A stretch of 64,000 nt of DNA, taken from contig NZ_JNYD01000001.1 of assembly GCF_000717175.1 (NCBI RefSeq), positions 434,001 through 498,000 of the forward strand, written 5' to 3'. Numbering within the stretch: position 1 is the first letter of the stretch; the number at the start of each line of letters is the position of its first letter. Positions 12,722 through 20,325 of the stretch are shown here, one piece after another. Source of the DNA: Pseudonocardia autotrophica. Its GTDB lineage: Bacteria; Actinomycetota; Actinomycetes; Mycobacteriales; Pseudonocardiaceae. The notes beneath the pieces are model-generated. The model was not told the DNA's origin. It ran no database searches and was given only the letters and a program-made list of their open reading frames with translations. A program made the translations under genes and the position numbers.

Positions 12722-13303
12722 TCAGCTGATGGCGCGGCGGGCGCGGCGTCGGGAGAGCTCGTCCTCCGGGGCCTCGTCGACCGAACCGCCGTCCGCACGC
12801 TCGACCGGGAAGTCCTTGATCGAGCCGCTGATCTCGCGCATCGCGCCGGAGACCGCGATCCCGAACACGCCCTGGCCGCCCTGCAGCAGATCGACGACCT
12901 CCTCGGGCGAGGTGCACTCGTACACCGTGGTGCCGTCCGAGAAGAGGGTGATCTGCGCCAGATCTCTTATCCCCCGCCGGCGCAGGTGCTCGACGGCGAC
13001 CCGGATGTTCTGGAGGGACACCCCGGCGTCGAGCAGCCGCTTGACGACCTTGAGGACCAGGACGTCCTTGAACGAGTAGAGGCGCTGCGACCCGGAGCCG
13101 GCGGCCCCGCGGATCGACGGGACGACGAGCCCGGTGCGGGCCCAGTAGTCCAGCTGCCGGTAGGTGATGCCCACGACCTGGCAGGCGGTGGGGCCACGGA
13201 ACCCGACGAGCTGGTCCGGCAGGCCGTCGAGGCCTTCTCCGACCAGCGGGTCCGGGAAGAGCTCGCCCTGCTCGGGCCCGTCGGACGACGACGACCCGTC
13301 CAC
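12722..13303 (-). CDS. MerR-family transcriptional regulator, Rv1830-like
   Basis: The 193-residue protein has an acidic leader, then a MerR-type winged helix-turn-helix (about residues 35-105). It includes GPTACQVVGITYRQLDYW, the wing SGSQRLYSF and KVVKRLLDAGVSLQNIR. The C-terminal region has TLFSDGTTVYEC and LLQGGQGVFGIAVSGAM. From memory it closely resembles M. tuberculosis Rv1830. The start is GTG 13303. Its neighbours, BFN then FHA then gcvH upstream on the same strand, match the mycobacterial order, except that the second MerR (Rv1828/FtsR type), normally between garA and the BFN gene, is missing here. Regulation of division or glycine metabolism is inferred only from synteny. Confidence 0.85.
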   Translation of the reverse strand: MDGSSSSDGPEQGELFPDPLVGEGLDGLPDQLVGFRGPTACQVVGITYRQLDYWARTGLVVPSIRGAAGSGSQRLYSFKDVLVLKVVKRLLDAGVSLQNIRVAVEHLRRRGIRDLAQITLFSDGTTVYECTSPEEVVDLLQGGQGVFGIAVSGAMREISGSIKDFPVERADGGSVDEAPEDELSRRRARRAIS

Positions 13304-13543
13304 GGCACTCCCTCCGCCGGTCGGGACCTCCTGTCCCGACGACCACTCACCTGTTGACGGAGCCGACGGTAAGCGCGCGGACGCCGACGGTCAACGCGCC
13401 ACGCCGCCGCACGCCCTGCTCACCCGGGCGTGTCGGCGATCGGCCGCATCCCCGGACGGGGTGGACGCCCCACCGGGGCCCTTCCGACGACCGGGAGCGA
13501 CGATCACGCCGGCCTCCCGATCGACCTTCGCACGGTTTCGGGA

Positions 13544-14020
13544 TCAGCCCGGCTGGGCGCCCCGGAAGTCCTCCGGGGAGACGGAGTCGAGGAACTCGCG
13601 GAACTTCTCGACCTCGTCCTCCTGCTCGTCCGGGATGACCAGCCCGGCCTCGGAGAGCACGCTCTCGTCGGCGTGGATCGGCACCCCGATGCGGAGCGCG
13701 AGCGCCACCGAGTCACTCGGCCGCGCGGACACGGTGATCCCGCCGTCGAAGATCAGCTCGGCGTAGAACGTGCCCTCCTGGAGATCGGTGATCCGCACCT
13801 GTTCCAGCCGCCGCCCGAGCGCGCCGATCACGTCCTTGAGCAGGTCGTGGGTCAGCGGACGGGCGGGCTTGACCCCCTGCTGCTCCAGCGCGATCGCGGT
13901 GGCCTCCACCGAGCCGATCCAGATCGGCAGGTAGCGGTCGCCCTGCGTCTCCCGCAACAGGAGGATGGGCTGGTTGGCGGGCAGTTCGACCCTGACTCCC
14001 ACGACGCGCATCTCGCTCAT
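13544..14020 (-). CDS. Bifunctional nuclease (BFN, DUF151) domain protein
   Basis: The 158-residue protein is a single BFN/DUF151 domain: MRVVGVRVELPANQPILLL at the start, YLPIWIGSVEATAIAL, and ARPSDSVALALRIGVPI. A short acidic C-terminal tail follows. Plant BFN members have RNase and DNase activity; the activity of actinobacterial members is not established to my knowledge. It corresponds by position to M. tuberculosis Rv1829. ATG 14020 has GAGGAGG about 8 nt upstream, and a -10-like TAGCGT sits further back at 14058-14063. It lies between garA and the MerR gene on the same strand. Confidence 0.88.
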   Translation of the reverse strand: MSEMRVVGVRVELPANQPILLLRETQGDRYLPIWIGSVEATAIALEQQGVKPARPLTHDLLKDVIGALGRRLEQVRITDLQEGTFYAELIFDGGITVSARPSDSVALALRIGVPIHADESVLSEAGLVIPDEQEDEVEKFREFLDSVSPEDFRGAQPG

Positions 14021-14141
14021 GCGCCCGCCTCCTCACCCTGGGGTCCGACATCCTCGACGCTACACGCGCGACCCGTGCTTCGCGCGCCTCCGGACGGGCG
14101 TCGGCGCGGACTTTTCCGCCCCGCAACGCCCCCGCGCCCGG

Positions 14142-14591
14142 TCAGCCCTCCGCCCCGGGCTCCGGCCCGGTGAGGAAGACGAGCCGGAACTTGCCGATCT
14201 GGACCTCGTCGCCGTTGGCGAGGACGGCCGTGTCGACCGGCTCCCGGTTGACGTAGGTCCCGTTGAGGCTGCCGACGTCGACGACGACGAACTCGCCCGA
14301 GTCGCGCCGGAACTCCGCGTGCCGCCGGGAGACCGTGACGTCGTCGAGGAAGATGTCGCTGTCCGGGTGCCGGCCCGCGCTCGTGGTCGGCCGGTCCAGC
14401 AGGAAGCGCGACCCGGCGTTCGGGCCGCGGCGCACCACCAGCAGGGCGGAGCCGGGGGGCAGCGCGTCGACGCCCGAGACCGGCTGCTCCTGGGCGGGCG
14501 GCTCGACGTCGGCCAGGAAGTCCGCCCGGAAGACCGACGTGGTCTCCGGGGAACGCTCCGGCGGAACGCCGGGCCCGTCGTTCGTGGTCAC
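14142..14591 (-). CDS. garA: FHA-domain regulator GarA/OdhI
   Basis: GarA is a cytosolic switch. Unphosphorylated, its FHA domain inhibits 2-oxoglutarate dehydrogenase and NAD-glutamate dehydrogenase and activates glutamate synthase; phosphorylation of its N-terminal threonines makes the FHA domain bind its own tail. The conserved phosphorylation motif PETTSVFRADFL is present near residues 15-26 after the GTG 14591 start, and the FHA core shows SAGRHPDSDIFLDDVTVSRRH and DVGSLNGTYVN. The length is 149 residues. The frame is open to 14678, but GTG 14591 has GGAGGAGA upstream and fits GarA length. It follows gcvH on the same strand, as in M. tuberculosis (Rv1826-Rv1827). Confidence 0.93.
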   Translation of the reverse strand: MTTNDGPGVPPERSPETTSVFRADFLADVEPPAQEQPVSGVDALPPGSALLVVRRGPNAGSRFLLDRPTTSAGRHPDSDIFLDDVTVSRRHAEFRRDSGEFVVVDVGSLNGTYVNREPVDTAVLANGDEVQIGKFRLVFLTGPEPGAEG

Positions 14592-14730
14592 CTCGGGGTC
14601 TCCTCCTGCGTGGTGCGGTCCCGGCCGCGCCGCTGAGGGCGCCGCAGGGGCTTGCTGTCGTGCGGGCCGCCTCGGCACGACCCGCCGAACCTATCGTGCC
14701 GGGGCCGTGCGCGGGGGCCGGGGGACGGCG

Positions 14731-15138
14731 CTAGGCGCCCTCGACGAGCTGCCGGTAGGCGGCCGCGTCGAGCAGCTCCGCGACGGCGTCAGCGGCGCCC
14801 TCGCCGAGCTCCAGCTCGACGATCCAGCCGTCCCCGTAGGCCGCGGAGTTGATCAGCTCCGGGCTGTCCTCCAGGGCCTGGTTGACGGCGACGACCTCGC
14901 CCGCGAGCGGGGCGTAGATGTCCGAGACGGACTTGGTCGACTCGACCTCGCCGAGCGCGTCGCCCTGGGCGAAGCTGTCCCCCACCGCGGGGAGCTGCAC
15001 GAACACGACGTCGCCGAGCTGCTCCTGCGCGTGGTCGGTGACCCCGACCCGCACCCGGTTCCCGTCGAGGACCCGGACCCACTCGTGGGCCTCGGTGTAC
15101 CGCAGGTCGTCCGGCGTGGCGGTCTGCTCGGCAGTCAC
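14731..15138 (-). CDS. gcvH: Glycine cleavage system H protein
   Basis: GcvH carries the aminomethyl group between the P, T and L proteins on a lipoyl arm. The 135-residue product has the lipoylation site [18 protein letters not shown] with Lys69, plus [10 protein letters not shown] near the N-terminus. The frame is open to 15339, but GTG 15138 gives the normal H-protein length. There is no Shine-Dalgarno. A TAGGCT -10 box (15146-15151, minus strand) ends 7 nt before the GTG, so the mRNA is probably leaderless, and the TAG of that box is the stop codon of the upstream phosphatidyltransferase gene. garA follows 139 bp downstream. Confidence 0.96.
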   Translation of the reverse strand: MTAEQTATPDDLRYTEAHEWVRVLDGNRVRVGVTDHAQEQLGDVVFVQLPAVGDSFAQGDALGEVESTKSVSDIYAPLAGEVVAVNQALEDSPELINSAAYGDGWIVELELGEGAADAVAELLDAAAYRQLVEGA

Positions 15139-15145
15139 GCTGCGC

Positions 15146-15151
15146 AGCCTA
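15146..15151 (-). promoter_or_regulatory. -10 box TAGGCT for leaderless gcvH, overlapping upstream stop codon
   Basis: On the minus strand TAGGCT sits 7 nt before gcvH GTG 15138. Its first three bases are the TAG stop of the 15149-15754 gene. Confidence 0.55.
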
Positions 15152-15754
15152 GACCTCGGGCCGCGGGTCCTCTGAGCGGACCGGTCCCGCGCGCATCGCC
15201 AGGACGAACTGGGCGAAGTACAGCAGGCCGGACCACAGGTAGAGCGCCACGCCCCAGGCCGCGAAGGCGTACCCGAACGGCCGCGCGAGCTCGCCCCAGA
15301 ACCCCGCCCGGGTGCCCAGCAGCAGGATCGGGAAGGCATAGAGCAGCAGGAACGTCGCCGCCTTGCCCAGGTAGATCACCGGGAACGGGCCGTAGCCGTT
15401 GCGCCGCAGCACGGACACGCACAGCCCCAGGACGAGGTCGCGGGCCACGAGCACGGCGACGACCCACCACGGCACGATGTCCCGGACACCCAGCGCGACC
15501 AACGCCGAGAGGATGTAGAGCCGATCCACGGCGGGGTCGAGGAGCTCGCCGAGCCGCGAGTACTGGTCCAGCAGCCGGGCGAGCTTCCCGTCGGCCCAGT
15601 CGGTGATCCCGCCGACGGCGAGCACGAGGATCGCCCAGCCGTCCGCCCGCGGGCCGAGCAGCAGCCACAGGAACAGCGGGACCCCGGCCAGCCGCAGCAC
15701 GCTGAGCAGGTTGGGGACGGTGAGCACCCGCTCCTGCCGGATCACCCCTGTCAC
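15149..15754 (-). CDS. CDP-alcohol phosphatidyltransferase family membrane enzyme
   Basis: The enzyme transfers a phosphatidyl group from CDP-diacylglycerol to an alcohol in the membrane. The catalytic signature D-x2-D-G-x2-A-R-x8-G-x3-D-x3-D is complete: DWADGKLAR, then GELLDPAVD (about residues 53-77). The 201-residue protein has several hydrophobic helices. By position it corresponds to the PgsA-like proteins near gcvH in mycobacteria (Rv1822 type), so phosphatidylglycerophosphate or cardiolipin synthesis is possible, but the alcohol acceptor cannot be read from sequence. GTG 15754 has no Shine-Dalgarno; TACCCT (15762-15767) is 7 nt upstream, suggesting a leaderless mRNA. Confidence 0.87.
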   Translation of the reverse strand: MTGVIRQERVLTVPNLLSVLRLAGVPLFLWLLLGPRADGWAILVLAVGGITDWADGKLARLLDQYSRLGELLDPAVDRLYILSALVALGVRDIVPWWVVAVLVARDLVLGLCVSVLRRNGYGPFPVIYLGKAATFLLLYAFPILLLGTRAGFWGELARPFGYAFAAWGVALYLWSGLLYFAQFVLAMRAGPVRSEDPRPEV

Positions 15755-15761
15755 GACGGGG

Positions 15762-15767
15762 AGGGTA
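15762..15767 (-). promoter_or_regulatory. -10 box TACCCT for leaderless phosphatidyltransferase gene
   Basis: Minus-strand TACCCT is 7 nt before GTG 15754, the same spacing as at gcvH. No ribosome-binding site is present. Confidence 0.45.
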
Positions 15768-15807
15768 CCGGTGGAGATCGGCCCGTCCCCGGGCGACGAT
15801 GGCTCCC

Positions 15808-16317
15808 ATGGACGCCACCCAGCTGCGGGACGTGCAGGGCCCGCTGAAGAAGCAGTACCGGGAGGACCCGGGGTCCGCCGTGGTCACGTTGCACGCGGAC
15901 GGGGAGCTCGACGGCACGGGCGTGGCCTGCCGCGTGCGCACCGCGACCGCGCTGGCCGAGGCCGGCCTGCACCCCGCGACCGGCGGCGACGGCACCCAGC
16001 TCTGCTCCGGCGACATGCTCCTCGAGGCCCTGGTCGCCTGCGCCGGGGTGACCCTGCGGGCCGTGGCGACGTCGATGGGCCTGGAGGTGTCCGGCACCGT
16101 GCGCGCGGAGGGCGACCTGGACTTCCGCGGCACGCTCGGCGTGGACAAGGAGGCCCCGGTCGGGTTCCGGGACGTCCGGCTGTCCTTCGCGCTGGACACC
16201 ACGGCCGACGAGGAGCAGGTCGCGAGCCTGGTCAAGCTCACCGAGCGGTACTGCGTGGTGCTGCAGACGATCAAGGGGAACCCGCACACCGAGGTGGCGG
16301 TGACCACCGCCGGGTAG
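15808..16317 (+). CDS. OsmC-family protein
   Basis: The 169-residue product matches OsmC/Ohr-like proteins, which reduce organic hydroperoxides through paired cysteines. The conserved segments are CSGDMLLEALVACAGVTLRA, which holds both candidate cysteines, and the strand pattern VSGTVRAEGDLDF. The C-terminal VKLTERYCVVLQTI is also typical. ATG 15799 is possible, but ATG 15808 is preferred because a -10-like GACGAT lies 7 nt before it and no Shine-Dalgarno is visible. The gene ends in a TAG that also begins the -10 box of the next gene. The Cys spacing is closer than in classical Ohr, so the peroxidase role is likely but not certain. Confidence 0.82.
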   Translation: MDATQLRDVQGPLKKQYREDPGSAVVTLHADGELDGTGVACRVRTATALAEAGLHPATGGDGTQLCSGDMLLEALVACAGVTLRAVATSMGLEVSGTVRAEGDLDFRGTLGVDKEAPVGFRDVRLSFALDTTADEEQVASLVKLTERYCVVLQTIKGNPHTEVAVTTAG

Positions 16318-16320
16318 CGT
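16315..16320 (+). promoter_or_regulatory. -10 box TAGCGT for leaderless ThDP-enzyme gene
   Basis: TAGCGT is 6 nt before ATG 16327. Its TAG is the stop codon of the OsmC gene, the same arrangement as at gcvH on the other strand. Confidence 0.5.
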
Positions 16321-16326
16321 CGCGGC

Positions 16327-17940
16327 ATGGCAGGACCCGAGACAGGACCCGAGCCCGCAGCCGAGACCACCGGCGCGCAGGTGCTGCTGCGCACCCTGGT
16401 CGACGCCGGCGTCGACGTCTGCTTCGCCAACCCCGGCACGTCCGAGATGCACCTGGTCGCGGCGCTCGATGCCGAGCCCCGCATGCGCGCGGTCCTGACC
16501 CTGTTCGAGGGCGTGGCGACCGGCGCCGCGGACGGCTACGCCCGGATGGCGGACAAGCCGGCGGCCACCCTGCTGCACCTCGGGCCCGGCCTGGCCAACG
16601 GCACCGCCAACCTGCACAACGCGCGGCGGGCCGGCACGCCGGTGGTCAACGTCGTCGGCGACCACGCGCTGGACCACAAGCCGCTCGACGCCCCGCTCGA
16701 GTCGGACGTCGACGCGCTGGCCGGCACGGTCTCGGCGCGGGTGCACCGCAGCCTGTCGACCGCGGACCTGGGCCGGGACACGGCCGACGCCGTGGCCGCG
16801 GCCTGCGGGCCGCCGCCCGCCATCTCCACCCTCCTCGTCCCCGCCGACGTGGCCTGGACCTCGGCCGCGGGGCTCGAGCCCGGAACCCTCGCGCCGCCGG
16901 CCGCCCCGGGCCGCGGGGCCCTCGACGCCGACGGCCTGGAGTCCGCCGCCAAGGCGCTCTGGTCCGGCGAGCCCTGCACCCTGCTCGTCGGCGGCACGGG
17001 CCTGCGGGAGCGCGGGCTCGTGGCGGCGCACCGGATCGCGGTCGCGACCGGGGCCCGGGTGCTCGCCGAGTGCTTCCCGACGCGGCTGGAGCGCGGCGCG
17101 GGCGTCCCGCCGATCTCCCGGCTCGCCTACCCCGGCGACGTCGCGCGGAAGCAGCTCGAGGGCACGACGCACCTCGTGCTCGCCGGCGCCGCCTCCCCCG
17201 TCACCTTCTTCGGCTACCCGGGCAAGCAGGGCGATCTGGTGCCGGAGGGCGCCACCGTGCACCGCGTCACCGAGATCGGGGCCGCCGGCTCCGTCGCCCT
17301 CGAGGCGCTGGCCGACCTGGTCGCCGCCGGCGTCACCGACGTGGCGCGTGCCGGGTTCGCCCCGCCCGCGCTGCCGACCGGCCCGCTGACGGTGCAGACC
17401 GCGGCCGAGGTCGTCGGTGCCCTGCTGCCCGAGGGCGCGATCGTGGTCGACGAGTCGGTCACCTCCGGCGCGAGCCTGCCGCAGGCCACCGCCGGGTCGG
17501 CCCGGCACGACTGGCTCACCCTCACCGGCGGGGCGATCGGGTTCGGCCTCCCCGCGGCCACGGGCGCGGCGGTCGCCTGCCCCGACCGGCCCGTCTGGTG
17601 CCTGCAGGCCGACGGGAGCGCGATGTACACGATCTCGGCACTCTGGACCCACGCGCGGGAGAACCTCGACGTCACCACCGTCGTCTACGACAACGGCGCC
17701 TACGCGATCCTGCGCGGCGAGCTGCTCGGGGTCGGCGCGTCCCTGCCCGCGGACTCCCCCGCGCGCTCGCTGCTCGACCTCGGCTCGCCCCGGCTGGACT
17801 TCGTCGCCCTCGCCACCGGGATGGGGGTGCCCGCGGTGCGGGCGACGACGGCCGAGGAGCTGGCCGACGCGCTCCGCCGGGCAGCGGCCGAACCCGGCCC
17901 CCACCTGGTCGCCGCGCAGGTCCCGCCGCTGGTCCCCTGA
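16327..17940 (+). CDS. ilvX: ThDP-dependent enzyme, acetolactate synthase large-subunit-like (IlvX family)
   Basis: The 537-residue protein has the three-domain layout of the acetolactate synthase family. The N-terminal PYR domain keeps the catalytic Glu in LFEGVATGAADGYARM (about residues 59-74). The C-terminal PP domain has the ThDP/Mg motif ADGSAMYTISALW with NGAY about 29 residues later. From memory it resembles M. tuberculosis IlvX (Rv3509c) more than the catalytic IlvB. No regulatory subunit gene adjoins it, so branched-chain amino-acid synthesis is doubtful and a 2-oxoacid decarboxylase role is equally possible. A -10 box lies 6 nt upstream, so the mRNA is probably leaderless. Confidence 0.82.
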   Translation: MAGPETGPEPAAETTGAQVLLRTLVDAGVDVCFANPGTSEMHLVAALDAEPRMRAVLTLFEGVATGAADGYARMADKPAATLLHLGPGLANGTANLHNARRAGTPVVNVVGDHALDHKPLDAPLESDVDALAGTVSARVHRSLSTADLGRDTADAVAAACGPPPAISTLLVPADVAWTSAAGLEPGTLAPPAAPGRGALDADGLESAAKALWSGEPCTLLVGGTGLRERGLVAAHRIAVATGARVLAECFPTRLERGAGVPPISRLAYPGDVARKQLEGTTHLVLAGAASPVTFFGYPGKQGDLVPEGATVHRVTEIGAAGSVALEALADLVAAGVTDVARAGFAPPALPTGPLTVQTAAEVVGALLPEGAIVVDESVTSGASLPQATAGSARHDWLTLTGGAIGFGLPAATGAAVACPDRPVWCLQADGSAMYTISALWTHARENLDVTTVVYDNGAYAILRGELLGVGASLPADSPARSLLDLGSPRLDFVALATGMGVPAVRATTAEELADALRRAAAEPGPHLVAAQVPPLVP

Positions 17941-18033
17941 TCACGACCGTCGGACCCACCGCTCGTCGCGGTGTCGTGTCGCTTCGGCGCGGGTACCCCC
18001 GGCCGTGTGACGGGTGACCCCCTGTGGCGCCCG

Positions 18034-18039
18034 TAGGGT
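18034..18039 (+). promoter_or_regulatory. -10 box TAGGGT upstream of MEDS operon
   Basis: TAGGGT would give a start near 18046 and a 5' leader of about 26 nt, with GAGAGA close to ATG 18072. No clear -35 is visible. The interval 17941-18071 shows nothing else. Confidence 0.35.
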
Positions 18040-18071
18040 GGTGATCTGGTCACGAGCAGCGAGCGAGAGAC

Positions 18072-19145
18072 ATGAGCGTGCGAGCGGCAGAGGATCTGGC
18101 GTCCGGCGACCACGCCTGCGCCGTTCCGGTCAGCGACGAGCAGCTCTGGGAGCTCACGGCCCGTTTCCTGTCCGGCGGCCTCCGCCGCAACGAGAAGGTC
18201 GTCTACTTCGACGACGGCACCTCCGAGCGGGTCCTCGACCGGCTGACCGAGGACCGGATGCCGGTCGCCGCCACGCTCCGGAGCGGCCAGCTGCAGGTCG
18301 TGCCCGCCGACGTCACCCGCGGCGCCTTCCGCTCCCCCGTCGCCGACGTGCGCGCCCTGCTGCACTCCTATGTCGACGGCTCCGTCGCCCAGGGCTGGTC
18401 CGGCTTCCGCATGACCGGGCAGATGAGCTACGGCGCCGACGCCCCCGCGGGCATCCCGATGACGGCCTACGACGCGGCGCTGGACGACGTCGTCCGCGAG
18501 CGGCGGCTCGCCGCGCTGTGCCTCTACGACCACGGGCACTACACGCAGGAACAGATCGAGCGGATGCGCGTGGCGCACCGCGAGGAGCTCACCGCCCCCG
18601 CCGCCTACGACGACGGCCTGCTGCGGATCACCCAGACCGGCGTCACCGCCGTGCGGCTCGCCGGCGAGGCCGACCACAGCAACCGCCCGGTGATCCACAA
18701 GCTGATCACCGACACGCTGGACCGGGCGCTGCGCTCGGCCGACGCGCCCACGGACATCGAGCTCAACCTGGCCTCGTTGCGGTTCATCGACGTCGCCGGC
18801 GCGGTCGCCCTGGTGCACGCGGCCGAGGAGTTCCCGAGCAGCCACCGGCTGGTGCTCGGCGACGTCCGCCCCGGCGTCCAGCGGGTGCTCGACCGGTGCG
18901 GGGCGCCGTTCGCCACCCAGCTGCTGGTCCGCGAGGCCCGCCGGCCCCCGGCCCGGCTGCCCGAGCCGGCGGACGGGCCGCACGGTCCGCGCGAGCGGCG
19001 GCTCGCCGGGGCGCCGCTCGAGGGGGCGGGGAACGGGTCACGGCCGGAGCAGGACGCGCCCGACGACACCGACGAGACCGACGCGTCCGACGCCGTCGAC
19101 GAGGACCCCCGGCGCGAGCGCGCCACCGAGGGGGCGGCGGGATGA
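18072..19145 (+). CDS. MEDS domain-STAS domain protein (anti-sigma-antagonist-like)
   Basis: The 357-residue product starts with a MEDS (DcmR sensory) domain, about residues 8-175, with SGDHACAVPVSDEQLW and RMTGQMSYG. A STAS domain follows (about 180-285) with LNLASLRFIDVAGAVAL. In phosphorylatable STAS antagonists the loop reads D-S-S/T-G; here it is DVAG, so the usual serine is absent. The last 70 residues are acidic and low in complexity. ATG 18072 is supported by GAGAGA upstream. The gene overlaps the MEDS-ATPase gene by ATGA (19142), so the two are co-translated and probably interact. A partner-switching role in stress signalling is inferred. Confidence 0.82.
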   Translation: MSVRAAEDLASGDHACAVPVSDEQLWELTARFLSGGLRRNEKVVYFDDGTSERVLDRLTEDRMPVAATLRSGQLQVVPADVTRGAFRSPVADVRALLHSYVDGSVAQGWSGFRMTGQMSYGADAPAGIPMTAYDAALDDVVRERRLAALCLYDHGHYTQEQIERMRVAHREELTAPAAYDDGLLRITQTGVTAVRLAGEADHSNRPVIHKLITDTLDRALRSADAPTDIELNLASLRFIDVAGAVALVHAAEEFPSSHRLVLGDVRPGVQRVLDRCGAPFATQLLVREARRPPARLPEPADGPHGPRERRLAGAPLEGAGNGSRPEQDAPDDTDETDASDAVDEDPRRERATEGAAG

Positions 19146-20089
19146 AGGTCGAGTCCCGCGTCCCCGCGCACACCCGGCTGCGGCACGCCGTGGAGTTCCA
19201 CGACGGACCGGAGGACCAGCTCACGCGGGCCGTCGCGTTCGCCCGGGCCACCGTCCGTCGCGGCGAGCAGCTCGCCGTGGCCGTACCGCCCACCGTCGAG
19301 AAGGCGGTGTTCGACGCGGTCGGGCACGCCGGCGTCGTCGCGTTGACGGCGCCCTTCGGCGCGTCCGGCGGCTCGGGGCAGACCACGGCCGCGACCTGGG
19401 CGCGGGAGCTGCGCTCGCTCGTGCAGAGCGACCCCGGCGTCACCGTGCTGTGCGGGCACGACCCGGCGCACGACGGCGTCGACGGCGGGTACTGGACCGA
19501 GCTCGACGCCGCGCTCAACGTCTCGCTGGCCGACCTGCCGGTGGACCTCGTCTGCCTCTACCCGGCCTGGCCGCTGCACCTCGAGGTGCTCGAGGGCGCC
19601 CGGGCCAACCACCCGTACGTGCTCGACGACGGCGGGCTGCGGCACAACCCCGAGCACCGCTGTCCGTTGGAGGTGCTGCGCGGGCGGGAGCGCGCCGCGC
19701 CGCTGGTCCTGGGCCCGCCGGACCTCACCTACCGGTACAACTCCTGGCAGCTGCACGAGGTCCGCCGCATGGTCGCGCGGCTCGCCCCCGCCCTCGGCTT
19801 CGACCCGGTCCGGTCCGAGGACCTGGTGCTGGCCGTGAACGAGATCGCCACCAACGCCGTCGAGCACGGGGCACCGCAGGCGGAGATCCAGTTGTGGGCC
19901 ACGGCGGGCGGCCTGGTCTGCGAGGTGCACGACACCGGCGACCTCGACGAACCGCTGCCCGGCCTGACCGCGCCGCACCCCGCGGAGCCGCGCGGGCGCG
20001 GGGTGTGGATCGCGCGGCAGCTGTGCGACCTGTTGCACGTGTGGCAGGACCGCAGGGGAACACACGTCCGGCTGCACGCGACCCCGTGA
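19142..20089 (+). CDS. MEDS domain-HATPase protein (RsbW-like anti-sigma/kinase)
   Basis: The 315-residue protein pairs an N-terminal MEDS domain (about 10-180; CLYPAWPLHLEVLEGARANH is typical) with a C-terminal HATPase_c domain. That domain carries the N-box LAVNEIATNAVEHG and G1 box VCEVHDTGDLDEP, then RGRGVWIARQLCD. There is no DHp histidine, so it resembles an RsbW-type serine kinase/anti-sigma factor rather than a classical sensor kinase. ATG 19142 overlaps the TGA of the MEDS-STAS gene. MEDS domains sense small molecules in methylotroph regulators (family knowledge); the ligand here is unknown. The sigma factor at 54787 is the only candidate partner in the window and is not adjacent. 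Confidence 0.84.
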   Translation: MKVESRVPAHTRLRHAVEFHDGPEDQLTRAVAFARATVRRGEQLAVAVPPTVEKAVFDAVGHAGVVALTAPFGASGGSGQTTAATWARELRSLVQSDPGVTVLCGHDPAHDGVDGGYWTELDAALNVSLADLPVDLVCLYPAWPLHLEVLEGARANHPYVLDDGGLRHNPEHRCPLEVLRGRERAAPLVLGPPDLTYRYNSWQLHEVRRMVARLAPALGFDPVRSEDLVLAVNEIATNAVEHGAPQAEIQLWATAGGLVCEVHDTGDLDEPLPGLTAPHPAEPRGRGVWIARQLCDLLHVWQDRRGTHVRLHATP

Positions 20090-20163
20090 TCGGCCCGCCG
20101 GGGGTCCCCCGGCCGTGTCCCGAGGGCTGCGTTAAGATCGCCCCGGACGTCACCACTACGGCT

Positions 20164-20189
20164 GTACCTGCGGTTTGTCAATTAGGTAC
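20164..20189. promoter_or_regulatory. Inverted repeat GTACCT-N14-AGGTAC in SARP promoter region
   Basis: GTACCT (20164-20169) and AGGTAC (20184-20189) are exact complements about two helical turns apart. A -35-like TTGTCA (20175-20180) lies between the arms and a TAACTG follows. The 236-bp gap 20090-20325 is unusually AT-rich for this genome and probably holds the promoter of the SARP gene. Confidence 0.35.
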
Positions 20190-20325
20190 GTGCAGATCGT
20201 AACTGTGACGAAACAGCCTCTTGGCAATCCGGGTCGTCGGGAGAACACTGTTCGGCGGCACGGAGCCCACCCACGAGGCGTGCCCACGGGTCATCAGTCG
20301 AGTACCACCACAAGTCGGGATAACC

